From assembly GCA_023419315.1 (NCBI GenBank), contig JAEZYE010000058.1, forward strand, positions 1 to 64,000: a stretch of 64,000 bases of DNA. The letters are read 5' to 3'. Both the position numbers and the translations under genes were made by a program. The first letter of the stretch is position 1; every line of letters begins with the position of its first letter. This document shows, in pieces, positions 45,481 to 53,634 of this stretch. The notes under the pieces are model-generated. The model made no database searches, was not told the DNA's origin, and saw only the letters and a list, made by a program, of their open reading frames with translations. Source of the DNA: Pseudomonadota bacterium. GTDB lineage: Bacteria > Pseudomonadota > Gammaproteobacteria > Xanthomonadales > Xanthomonadaceae.

Positions 45481-46074
45481 TCAACGCGGCTCGATTCGAA
45501 TCGCCAGCAGTTCGCCCGCCCCTTGCAACGCGTGACGCACGCGCGATGGCGACGCCGGGAGAATTGCCGTATCGCCTGCAGACAGAGGCGGCAGGTCCGA
45601 GGCAGATTCGAAATGCGCGTGCCCTGCCAGCAGGTGGAGCGCCCAGGTCGTGCGCTCATCGACGAAGAACAGCATTGCGCCGACCAAAGGGCGATGCAGC
45701 AATTCCGCCTGCACCGCGTCGCGCCGCCACATCAGGTTGAAGTCGTGCGTCGGTCCGTCCACCAGCTCGCCGGTGACCTCGCGCTCGCCAGCGAACCGGC
45801 ACCGTCCGTGCGGCGGCTCCAGATCGACCACGTCCGCGTCGTCGAACTTCAGTCGCAGCCCATTGCCGCGCAGCAGGACAAGCTCGCGATCGATCCCGGG
45901 AAATGAAGAGAACGCGGCGTCGCGTTCGATCTCGGCGATGGACAACCGCCAGCGCCAGCTGTCCTCATCCGGTACGCGGATAATCTCCCGCGTCCAGCCC
46001 AGTCCGTTCTTCCAGCGGACTCTCCGGTATTCGTTGGCCGGGATGACAAAAGCAGGGCCCATATTCCACTTCAT
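45481..46074 (-). CDS. HutD/Ves family cupin protein
   Basis: A 197-residue cytoplasmic protein of the HutD (Ves) family: N-terminal RRVRWKNGLGWTREI, then WRLSIAEIERDAAFSSFPGIDREL, both strong signatures. HutD is linked with histidine use in other bacteria; no hut genes are near, so the role here is open. The start at 46074 (MKWNMGPAFV) was chosen over a much longer frame whose extra part is not protein-like. It is convergent with the flavoreductase gene, seven bases apart. Confidence 0.88.
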   Translation of the reverse strand: MKWNMGPAFVIPANEYRRVRWKNGLGWTREIIRVPDEDSWRWRLSIAEIERDAAFSSFPGIDRELVLLRGNGLRLKFDDADVVDLEPPHGRCRFAGEREVTGELVDGPTHDFNLMWRRDAVQAELLHRPLVGAMLFFVDERTTWALHLLAGHAHFESASDLPPLSAGDTAILPASPSRVRHALQGAGELLAIRIEPR

Positions 46075-46341
46075 GCATCGTGACTGCGTGGATTCTAGCG
46101 CCCCAAAAGCACATCGCCCGGACACACTTGCGTGGTCCAGGCGATGGTCACTTCCTTGTCGGCTCCTTGCCGAACGCAGGCGTCCTGCCCGCTCCTGTCC
46201 ATGTGCATTCCGCACGTAGGCCCTGAAATCGGTACATCCCTGTCGGCATCCGTGCCTTCTCCCCCCTGGCATCCTGCCCCTGAGGCCGGGCGGGTTGCGA
46301 TCCTGCATCCGCGCCCGGCATTGGGTTGTGATGGAAACCTG

Positions 46342-46680
46342 TCAGCGTCGCGTGACCGGAGTCGCTGGCGCCGCCTTCGCCGCCGCCGGCTTGACTGCCG
46401 GTGAAGCGGCGACATGCAGTTCGATCCGGTCGCGATTCCGTTCAACCGTCTTCAAACCGATGCCTTGAACCATTGCCAGTTCTTCAGCGCTCTTGAAAGG
46501 ACCGTTGGTCTTGCGGTACTCGACGATGGCCTTCGCCTTCGCTTCACCGATCCCGACCAGGACTTCTTCGAGAGTGACTGCATCGGCCGTGTTGATGTTC
46601 ACCTTGTCGGCGGCGAATGCGCTTGCCGACAGCATCAACGACAACACGAACGACTTCAGAACTGTGCTCAGCAATTTCAT
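46342..46680 (-). CDS. ComEA-like helix-hairpin-helix protein, exported
   Basis: A 112-residue protein with a signal peptide ending near AFA-ADKV (residue 23). The rest is a ComEA-type double HhH: VNINTADAVTLEEVLVGIGEAKAKAIVEYR and LAMVQGIGLKTVERNRDRI, given here in parts of the motif only. An Ala/Pro/Lys tail follows. ComEA binds incoming DNA in the periplasm during natural transformation. No other competence genes are adjacent. Confidence 0.88.
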   Translation of the reverse strand: MKLLSTVLKSFVLSLMLSASAFAADKVNINTADAVTLEEVLVGIGEAKAKAIVEYRKTNGPFKSAEELAMVQGIGLKTVERNRDRIELHVAASPAVKPAAAKAAPATPVTRR

Positions 46681-46837
46681 GACTGACCTTCCTTGTGGCT
46701 ATGGGGTGTATTCCTTCGGGAGCATCTCCGCTTCCCTCGCCTGGCCGGGATTCCTTCCCGGGTCGGCGTAGCCAGTGTCATTTGCGAGTGGATGTAAAGG
46801 TATCGCCGACGGGCCGTCTTGACTGCCGGGGAACGCC

Positions 46838-46864
46838 CCTACTCTTTGTAGGAAAAGTCCTACA
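46838..46864. promoter_or_regulatory. Alternating CCTAC/GTAGG hairpins between comEA-like and M20 genes
   Basis: CCTAC (46838-46842) and GTAGG (46848-46852) can pair, and the same GTAGG can pair with the next CCTAC as TGTAGGA (46847-46853) with TCCTACA (46858-46864), loop AAAG. The two hairpins exclude each other. They lie upstream of TAGAAT (46878-46883), a likely -10 for the M20 gene, and in the long divergent region facing the comEA-like gene. Confidence 0.5.
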
Positions 46865-46914
46865 TGGCAGGGAGGCGTAGAATGCGAGTTCGCATCCGCA
46901 AGACTGGAGTTTCC

Positions 46915-48405
46915 ATGGACACCGCCAAGATCGACCGCTACGTCAGTGAAAAATGGGACGACGACATCGTTCCGCAGCTGGTCGAATACATCCGAATCCC
47001 GAACAAGTCGCCGATGTTCGATCGCGACTGGGTCGCCAACGGCTACATGGAAGCGGCAGTGCAGTTGATGGAGCGCTGGGCGCGCGCGCAGGACATCCCC
47101 GGCCTGCAGGTCGAAGTCGTCCGGCTGGAAGGTCGCACCCCGCTGATTTTCCTGGAAATTCCCGCCAGCGGTCCGGAAACCGGCGAAGACACCGTGCTGC
47201 TGTACGGGCATCTGGACAAGCAACCGGAAATGACCGGCTGGGACGCGGATCTCGGTCCCTGGCTGCCGGTGCTGAAGGGCGACAAGCTCTATGGACGCGG
47301 CGGTGCGGATGACGGTTATGCCCTCTTCGGTTCGCTGGCTGCCGTGCAGGCGTTGCAGCAGCAGGGCGTGGCCCATGCGCGCTGCGTCATCCTCATCGAA
47401 GCCTGCGAGGAATCCGGCAGCTACGACCTGCCGGCGTACGTGGATCATCTCGCCACGCGCATCGGCCAACCGTCGCTGGTGGTGTGCCTGGATTCGGGCT
47501 GCGGCAACTACGACCAGTTGTGGTGCACGACGTCGCTGCGTGGCCTGGCCGGCGGCAACTTCACCGTGAAGGTGCTGCAGGAAGGCGTGCATTCGGGTGA
47601 TGCGTCGGGCGTCGTGCCTTCGAGTTTCCGCCTGTTGCGCCAGTTGCTGTCGCGACTGGAAGACGAGAACACCGGCCGCATCCTGCCGGAAGGCCTGCAG
47701 GTCGAGATTCCAGTCGACCGGCTGGCCCAGGCCGGCGAAGCCGCGCGCGTGCTGGATACCGCCGTGTTCGACAAATTCCCGTTCCTGCCCGGCATGACGC
47801 CGATGGCCGAGGATTTGACCGAACTGGTGCTCAACCGCACCTGGCGGCCGGCGCTTTCGGTGACCGGCGTGGACGGCATGCCGCCGCTGTCATCCGCCGG
47901 CAACGTGCTGCGTCCGCATACTTCGGTGAAGTTGTCGCTGCGACTGCCGCCCACGCTCGAGGGCAAGCAGGCCGGCGAACTGCTCAAGCAATTGCTGCTG
48001 AAGGATCCGCCGAACGGCGCCGAAGTCAGCCTCGAACTGGAGAAGGCCAGCACCGGCTGGAACGCCCCGGCGATGTCGCCGTGGCTGGAAAGTGCGATTG
48101 ATGCCGCGAGCCAGGAGTTCTTCGGCGCGCCGGCCATGTACATGGGCGAAGGCGGGACGATTCCCTTCATGGGCATGCTGGGAGAGAAGTTCCCCGGCGC
48201 GCAGTTCATGATCACCGGTGTGCTGGGTCCGCACTCCAATGCGCACGGACCGAACGAATTCCTGCATATCCCGATGGGCAAGAAGGTCACGGCCTGCGTG
48301 GCCCGCGTGATCGCCGAGCATCACGCCGCCAGTGTTCGCGGTGAGACGACCGGCGTGCAGGCGGTGGCCGGTGGCGAACAGCACGGCGATCACGGCTGCT
48401 GCTGA
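46915..48405 (+). CDS. M20 family metallopeptidase (dipeptidase-like)
   Basis: A 496-residue M20 exopeptidase. The binuclear Zn site is intact: YGHLDKQ (His), GGADDGYA (bridging Asp) and EACEESGS (Glu base and ligand), with a later SGCGNYDQ and the C-terminal His in GPHSNAHGPNE. It resembles carnosinase/CNDP-type dipeptidases. No signal peptide is present. The ATG at 46915 has GGAG seven bases upstream; the frame opens further upstream. Substrate is unknown. Confidence 0.92.
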   Translation: MDTAKIDRYVSEKWDDDIVPQLVEYIRIPNKSPMFDRDWVANGYMEAAVQLMERWARAQDIPGLQVEVVRLEGRTPLIFLEIPASGPETGEDTVLLYGHLDKQPEMTGWDADLGPWLPVLKGDKLYGRGGADDGYALFGSLAAVQALQQQGVAHARCVILIEACEESGSYDLPAYVDHLATRIGQPSLVVCLDSGCGNYDQLWCTTSLRGLAGGNFTVKVLQEGVHSGDASGVVPSSFRLLRQLLSRLEDENTGRILPEGLQVEIPVDRLAQAGEAARVLDTAVFDKFPFLPGMTPMAEDLTELVLNRTWRPALSVTGVDGMPPLSSAGNVLRPHTSVKLSLRLPPTLEGKQAGELLKQLLLKDPPNGAEVSLELEKASTGWNAPAMSPWLESAIDAASQEFFGAPAMYMGEGGTIPFMGMLGEKFPGAQFMITGVLGPHSNAHGPNEFLHIPMGKKVTACVARVIAEHHAASVRGETTGVQAVAGGEQHGDHGCC

Positions 48406-48540
48406 TTCGGCAACGGGTTTTGAGGGGAAGGGGTCGGCGTTTGCCGGCCCTTTCTTTTGGTGGCGATGGCTTGGTCGTTCCGCAGGCTGCGCGCTAACCT
48501 CGCCGCACCCCACTCCACTCAAACCAACCGGAGCAAACCC

Positions 48541-48807
48541 ATGGAACAGATTTTCGGTGGCGGCATCCTGTGGACGCTGTTGATCGGCCTGCTGGCGGGC
48601 CTGCTGGCCCGCGCGCTGAAGCCGGGCGACGACAAACTCAGCCTGATCTGGACCATCGTGCTCGGCATCGCCGGCGCCGTCCTGGCGCGCGTGGTCGGCG
48701 GAATGCTGGGCTGGTACGGGCCGGAGGAACCGGCCGGCTTCATCGCTTCGGTCGTCGGCGCCATCCTCCTGCTGTTCGTGTACGGCCTGCTCCGCAAGAA
48801 GCGCTGA
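48541..48807 (+). CDS. GlsB/YeaQ/YmgE-family stress-associated membrane protein
   Basis: An 88-residue membrane protein with three hydrophobic segments, about 10-24, 38-58 and 66-82, containing the family's Gly-rich patterns (LIGLLAGLLARALKPG, IVLGIAGAVLARVVGGMLGWY). The GlsB group appears in general stress responses but has no known activity. The ATG at 48541 directly precedes the first helix. Confidence 0.88.
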   Translation: MEQIFGGGILWTLLIGLLAGLLARALKPGDDKLSLIWTIVLGIAGAVLARVVGGMLGWYGPEEPAGFIASVVGAILLLFVYGLLRKKR

Positions 48808-48899
48808 TCCCGAATCCGCCACGCTTCCGGGCGCGCGGGTCCTCGCTTTCATAATTCTTCATTCGCATTTCCGGCACTTCATTTGCGCCGGCCATGGAA

Positions 48900-48925
48900 T
48901 GCGGGCTCCCCAACCGGAGCCCGCA
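48900..48925 (+). promoter_or_regulatory. Stem-loop occluding the ribosome site of the serine hydrolase gene
   Basis: TGCGGGCTCC (48900-48909) pairs perfectly with GGAGCCCGCA (48916-48925) around a six-base loop. The GGAG at 48916-48919 is the only ribosome site and lies eight bases before the ATG at 48928, so the stem would block translation until opened. Confidence 0.6.
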
Positions 48926-48927
48926 CC

Positions 48928-50043
48928 ATGCGTTTCCCGATTCTGATCACGCTTTTCTGCCTGCACGCCAGCACGGCGCTCGCCGCCGATCGTTCCTCCC
49001 TTCCGCCCAGGCAGGATGACGGCTGGCCCGTCGCCAACGCCGCCCTGCAAGGCTGGGACACCGCACGCTTCGAGGCGCTGGAAACCGCCATCGCCGCCAA
49101 CGAGTTCCCAGGCGTCACCAGCCTGCTGGTCGCCAAGGACGGTGCGCTGGTCTACGAGCGCTACTTCGGCGAAGGCGGGCCGGACGTACTGAACGACACC
49201 CGCTCGGCCACCAAGAGCGTCACCTCGATGCTGATCGGCGCGGCGATTGATCGCGGGAAGATTCCGTCGGCGCAGGCAAAGGTCTACGACTTCTTTTCCG
49301 ACATGGCGCCCTGGCAGCACGCCAGCGAACGCAAGTCGCGCATGACCCTGGAAGACCTGCTGACGATGAGTTCGGCCTGGGAATGCGACGACGAGAATTC
49401 GTTCTCGACCGGCAACGAGGAGCGCATGTACCTGAGCGAAAACTGGACGCGCTTTGCGCTGGATTTGCCGCTTCGCGGCTTCGCGCCGTGGATGACGCGT
49501 CCGGAAGACAGCCCGCACGGTCGCGCCTTCTCGTACTGCACCGCCGGCAGCTTCCTGCTCGGGGCGGCGATCGGGCGTGCGACCGGCAAGCCGCTGTCCG
49601 AGTTCGCCGCCGAAGCGCTGGAGACGCCGCTCGGCATCCGCGGTGCGCACTGGAACCGATCGTCCGAAGGCGTCGGCATGGGCGGCGGCGGCACGCGTTA
49701 CCGCACGCGCGACCTGGCCAAGCTGGGCCAGGTGATGGCCGACGGTGGCGTGTGGCAGGGGCGGCGCGTGCTGCCGGCCGAGTGGGTACGTCAAAGCCTG
49801 ACGGTCCACGCGCAGGCGCGCGAGGACGCGGACTACGGCTACCAGTTCTGGCGTTTCCGGTTCCCGTATCGCGATGGCGAACTCGCCGCTTGGTGCATGT
49901 CCGGCAATGGCGGCAACTACGTCTTCATCGTTCCCGGGTTGCGGCTGGTCGCGGTGATCACGCGCACGTCGTACAACCAGCGCAATGTGCATCCGCAGTC
50001 GCAGAAGATGTTCGCCGACTACCTGCTCAAGGCGATGCCGTGA
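48928..50043 (+). CDS. Exported serine hydrolase of the beta-lactamase (class C) family
   Basis: A 371-residue exported protein (signal peptide ending near ALAA, about residue 19). The SxxK nucleophile is SATKSV near 92-97, with a YCT/SYCT tyrosine motif near 207. The GNGGN segment near the C-terminus stands in for the usual KTG. These groups include esterases and D-aminopeptidases; true beta-lactamase activity cannot be assumed. The last 17 bases overlap the end of the convergent regulator gene. Confidence 0.88.
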   Translation: MRFPILITLFCLHASTALAADRSSLPPRQDDGWPVANAALQGWDTARFEALETAIAANEFPGVTSLLVAKDGALVYERYFGEGGPDVLNDTRSATKSVTSMLIGAAIDRGKIPSAQAKVYDFFSDMAPWQHASERKSRMTLEDLLTMSSAWECDDENSFSTGNEERMYLSENWTRFALDLPLRGFAPWMTRPEDSPHGRAFSYCTAGSFLLGAAIGRATGKPLSEFAAEALETPLGIRGAHWNRSSEGVGMGGGGTRYRTRDLAKLGQVMADGGVWQGRRVLPAEWVRQSLTVHAQAREDADYGYQFWRFRFPYRDGELAAWCMSGNGGNYVFIVPGLRLVAVITRTSYNQRNVHPQSQKMFADYLLKAMP

Positions 50044-51637
50044 TGCGCGCCAGCAAGGCGGTCGGGATGCGTGCACGTTCGGCGGCGATGTCGCGCGCGA
50101 TCCGGTCGATGATGCGCGCGAATGCCGGTTCGTTGGCCAACGGTTTGAACCACGGCGACACACGCAGATAATCGGCATCCCGATAGCCTTCGTCGACGGC
50201 GCGTTGCAGCGAGTGCAACGCGCCCGCTCGATCACCCGCGGCATCCTGCAGCAGCGCGACTTCCAGCCAGTCCGAGGAATATCCGGCGCCCTGCGCGAGT
50301 TCGCCGGCCAGCATTTCCGCGCGCGAGCGCGCCCATCCCGCGTCGAACACACCGGACTGCAGCCGCGCCAGCGTCGTCGGCAGGCTCGCCTGCGGCCGCA
50401 ATCGCACCGCGGCCCGGGTCGCCGCGGCCGCGTCTTCGCGACGGCCCTGCACCCACGCCAGTTCGGCGAACAGCAGATGCAGATCCGTGTGTTCCGTGCC
50501 CCGCTGCATCGCTTCGCGCAGGGCCTCTTCGGCCTCGCTCAGGCGGCCATGCCGGAACAGGAACCGCGGCCACGCACTGTTGGAGAACACGTTGTCCGGG
50601 AACAGCGAGAAGCTGCGGCGATAGATCGCCTCGGCGGCCTGCGGGTAACCCAGCAGATCCAGATTCGATGCAATCTGCAGGGACAGGAAGCGCACGCGCG
50701 CCGGATCGCCCCGGATCGCGTGGTTGGCGACCACCGCATCGGCAAGCCGTCCCTTGCGTTCGTAGAGGTAAGCCGCCGAGGCGCGGCTGTTGTCATCGGC
50801 GGGATCGATTCCGAAGGCGCGTTCGTAGTGGGCCAGCGCGTCATCGATGCGCCCCCGGCAATCGTGCGCATAGCCGAGCGCGGCTTCCGCGCGTCCGTTG
50901 CGTGGTTCCCGCGCCAGCACGCGCTGCGCCAACCCCTGCGCACGCACCGCCCATTCCGGCGGGAAATTGAATTGGCAGACCCGTGCGCTGTAACCGCGGC
51001 TCAGTCCGAGCATGGCGGCGGTGTCTTCCGGCGTCTGCTGCAGCACGCGCTCGTACAACGCAATCGCGCGTTCGTTGTCATCGCGCTGGCCGATCGCCGC
51101 GTAATACGACGCGCGCTCTTTCATCGCGGCGGTCGGCGAAACCGGTGTCGCGGCGGTGGTGGGCGCTGGCGTGGATCCGCTTGTCCACCACCACGCCAGT
51201 CCGCCACACAGCACTACGATCAGCAGCATCACCGCCGCGATGACGAACTTCGGCGACGGACCGGCGCCGCGTTCGTGCGCACTGGCTGCCGCCGCATCGG
51301 CGAAAGCGCCCGTCGTGATCGGCTCGGGCCGTTCGCACAATTGATAGCCCTGACCACGCACCGAGCGCAGGTAGCGCGGCCGTCGGCCGTCGTCACCCAG
51401 CGCCTGCCGCAACAGCTTGACGCGCTGGGTGACAGTTTCTTCGTTGACGACGGCGGGCGACCACACCTGCGCGATCAACTCGTCGAAACCAATCACGCGA
51501 TCACCCTGCATCATGAGGTAACGCAGCAGCTGGAAACTGAGCCCGGTGACGTTGAGCGGCTCGCCATCGCGTTCGACACGCTGGCGATCGACATCGACGA
51601 TCAGATCGCCCAGCCGGTAGCGTGATGCGGCGTGCAC
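50027..51637 (-). CDS. CadC-like membrane transcription regulator with TPR domain
   Basis: A 536-residue protein. Residues 1-102 form an OmpR-type winged helix (QRVKLLRQALGDDGRRPRYL, RSVRGQGYQL). One membrane helix at 131-152 follows, and then a periplasmic or cytoplasmic TPR-rich domain (about 170-525). This one-component layout (DNA-binding domain, TM, sensor) is that of CadC-type regulators, here with TPR repeats as sensor. The ligand is unknown. It is divergent from amgK and convergent with the serine hydrolase. Confidence 0.87.
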   Translation of the reverse strand: MHAASRYRLGDLIVDVDRQRVERDGEPLNVTGLSFQLLRYLMMQGDRVIGFDELIAQVWSPAVVNEETVTQRVKLLRQALGDDGRRPRYLRSVRGQGYQLCERPEPITTGAFADAAAASAHERGAGPSPKFVIAAVMLLIVVLCGGLAWWWTSGSTPAPTTAATPVSPTAAMKERASYYAAIGQRDDNERAIALYERVLQQTPEDTAAMLGLSRGYSARVCQFNFPPEWAVRAQGLAQRVLAREPRNGRAEAALGYAHDCRGRIDDALAHYERAFGIDPADDNSRASAAYLYERKGRLADAVVANHAIRGDPARVRFLSLQIASNLDLLGYPQAAEAIYRRSFSLFPDNVFSNSAWPRFLFRHGRLSEAEEALREAMQRGTEHTDLHLLFAELAWVQGRREDAAAATRAAVRLRPQASLPTTLARLQSGVFDAGWARSRAEMLAGELAQGAGYSSDWLEVALLQDAAGDRAGALHSLQRAVDEGYRDADYLRVSPWFKPLANEPAFARIIDRIARDIAAERARIPTALLARITASP

Positions 51638-51770
51638 GTTCAGGACGCCATGCGATGCTTCGGACCGCGCTTCGAGGCAATCGCCGGAGGTGGCAGCATC
51701 GCGGGCGCTCGCGTGGAAGAAGGCGGCAGTTTACCCTTTACGCGCCTTCGAGACCGGCTGGAAAACCCGC

Positions 51771-52787
51771 ATGAACGATCCCTCGCCCGACGCGCAGGAA
51801 CGCGCCACGCAACGCCTGCAATGGGCGCGCACGGCGTTGCACGACGACGTGCTGACGCTGGAACGTGCATCGGTCGACGCCGGTTTCCGAAGCTACTGGC
51901 GCGCACGCACGGCCGACGGCCGCAGTTGCATCGTGATGGATTCGCCGCCGGCGCTGGAGGACGTGCGTCCGTGGCTTCGCATGCGGGATCTCCTGGACAT
52001 GGGCGGCGTGCGCGTACCGCAGGTGCTTGCGCGCGAAGTCGAGGCGGGATTCCTGTTGCTGGAGGATCTCGGCGGCCCCACGCTGGCGCAGACGATCACG
52101 GCCGAGTCGGCCGATGACTGGTTCGAACGTGCGATCACCGAACTGCTCCGCTTGCAGGCGATCGCGCCGCCCGCGGACATGGGCGAATTCGGCGAGGCGC
52201 TGCTGCAGCGCGACGCCGGTCTGTTCGAAGAGTGGTTCCTGGTGCGCCATCTGAACCTGCGACTGGACTGCGGCGAGATCGAATCACTGCAACTCGTGCA
52301 GCGCCGCCTGATGGACAACGCGCTGGCGCAGGCGCGCGTGCTGACCCATCGCGATTACATGCCGCGCAACCTGATGCCCACGTTGCCCGCCCCGGCCGTA
52401 CTGGATTTCCAGGACTGCGTGCGCGGACCGATCGCCTACGACCCGGTGAGCCTGTTCAAGGACGCCTTCCTCAGTTGGCCGCTGGAACGCGTGGACGGTT
52501 GGCTGTTGCGCTACCACGCCCGCGCACGCGAGGCGGGATTGCCGGTGCCGGCTGCGCCGGAACACTTCCTGCGCGACGCGGACTGGCTGGGCATCCAGCG
52601 CCATCTGAAAATCCTTGGCATCTTCTCGCGCCTGCACTACCGCGACGGCAAGTCGCGCTACCTCGCGGACGTGCCGCGCTTCATCCGCTACCTGGACGAA
52701 GTACTGCCGCGCCATCCGCAGCTCGCGCCGTTGCAGCAATTGCTGGAACAACGCATCAAACCGGCGCTGCGGGAGATGGCCGCATGA
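51771..52787 (+). CDS. amgK: N-acetylmuramate/N-acetylglucosamine anomeric kinase AmgK
   Basis: A 338-residue kinase of the aminoglycoside-phosphotransferase fold. In Pseudomonas it phosphorylates the anomeric carbon of MurNAc and GlcNAc in peptidoglycan recycling. The catalytic loop is HRDYMPRNL at 193-201, and the metal Asp is D212 or D215 (LDFQD). It is followed by murU with an ATGA overlap; this pair defines the recycling shortcut. The ATG at 51771 starts the family-like region; upstream sequence is not conserved-looking. Confidence 0.92.
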   Translation: MNDPSPDAQERATQRLQWARTALHDDVLTLERASVDAGFRSYWRARTADGRSCIVMDSPPALEDVRPWLRMRDLLDMGGVRVPQVLAREVEAGFLLLEDLGGPTLAQTITAESADDWFERAITELLRLQAIAPPADMGEFGEALLQRDAGLFEEWFLVRHLNLRLDCGEIESLQLVQRRLMDNALAQARVLTHRDYMPRNLMPTLPAPAVLDFQDCVRGPIAYDPVSLFKDAFLSWPLERVDGWLLRYHARAREAGLPVPAAPEHFLRDADWLGIQRHLKILGIFSRLHYRDGKSRYLADVPRFIRYLDEVLPRHPQLAPLQQLLEQRIKPALREMAA

Positions 52788-53491
52788 AGGCGCTGATCTT
52801 CGCGGCGGGTTTTGGCGAGCGCATGCGTCCGCTGACGGATCACACGCCCAAGCCCCTGCTCATCGCAGGTGGAAAACCGCTGATCGCCTGGCATCTGGAA
52901 AAGCTCGCGGCGATGGGCGTGCGCGAGGTCGTCATCAACACCAGTTGGCTGGCCGAACAGTTTCCGCAAACGCTCGGCGATGGTGCGCAGTGGGGTTTGC
53001 AGCTGCGCTACTCGTATGAAGGCGGGCAACCGCTGGAAACCGGCGGCGGCATGCTGCATGCGCTGCCCTTGCTCGGCGACGCGCCGTTCCTGCTGGTGAA
53101 CGGGGATGTCTGGACGGATTGCGACTTCGCGACGTTGCCGCGCGAACCGGACGGTCTGGCGCACCTGGTTCTGGTCGATCCGCCTGCGCATACCACGCAT
53201 GGCGATTTTGCGCTCGACGGACACGGCTTCGTTCGTAGCGAAGGCGCGCAGCGCCTGACCTACGCCGGACTGGGCGTGTATCGCCCGCAGCTGCTGCGCG
53301 ACTGGCGCGACGTCATCCAGGCCGATGTCGGCACGCCGCCACGCTTCATGCTCGCGCCGATCCTGCGCGCCCACATGCCCGCCGATGCGATTCGCGGCGA
53401 ACACTGGCGTGGACGCTGGACCGATGTCGGCACGCCGGAACGGCTTGCGCGCCTGGATGCGGAATTGCGTGCAGAGCCACGCGACGGCTGA
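52784..53491 (+). CDS. murU: MurNAc-1-phosphate uridylyltransferase MurU
   Basis: A 235-residue nucleotidyltransferase. GxGxRMRPLT is present as GFGERMRPLT at 9-18, with PKPLL at 24-28, the NGDVW metal motif and the WTDVGTPERL C-terminal motif. MurU makes UDP-MurNAc from MurNAc-1-phosphate, bypassing MurA and so giving tolerance to fosfomycin in bacteria that use it. The ATG is coupled to amgK. Confidence 0.93.
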   Translation: MKALIFAAGFGERMRPLTDHTPKPLLIAGGKPLIAWHLEKLAAMGVREVVINTSWLAEQFPQTLGDGAQWGLQLRYSYEGGQPLETGGGMLHALPLLGDAPFLLVNGDVWTDCDFATLPREPDGLAHLVLVDPPAHTTHGDFALDGHGFVRSEGAQRLTYAGLGVYRPQLLRDWRDVIQADVGTPPRFMLAPILRAHMPADAIRGEHWRGRWTDVGTPERLARLDAELRAEPRDG

Positions 53492-53509
53492 AGCCCGACA
53501 TCGGCGAAT

Positions 53510-53561
53510 CCGCTTTCATCCACAACGCGTGTGGATGAAAGCGGGACAATCATGTGGATAA
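53510..53561. promoter_or_regulatory. DnaA-box cluster in an inverted repeat beside hda
   Basis: A perfect 15-bp inverted repeat, CCGCTTTCATCCACA (53510-53524) and TGTGGATGAAAGCGG (53530-53544), has a five-base loop. Its inner ends, TCATCCACA (53516-53524) and TGTGGATGA (53530-53538), each differ from the DnaA box TTATCCACA by one base. A perfect box, TGTGGATAA (53553-53561), follows. A second hairpin lies at 53563-53588 (CGCTTGTCC and GGACAAGCG). Confidence 0.55.
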
Positions 53562-53634
53562 CCGCTTGTCCGCCAGTCGGGACAAGCGTGTCAAGGTGAT
53601 TGGCGGATTTTTCGCCACACGCAGCGACAATCGC

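Noticed and set aside
46075..46341. A possible small minus-strand coding region between hutD and the comEA-like gene
   Set aside because: Short frames exist but have no start with a ribosome site, no family match and no signal peptide; I see nothing firm in this gap.
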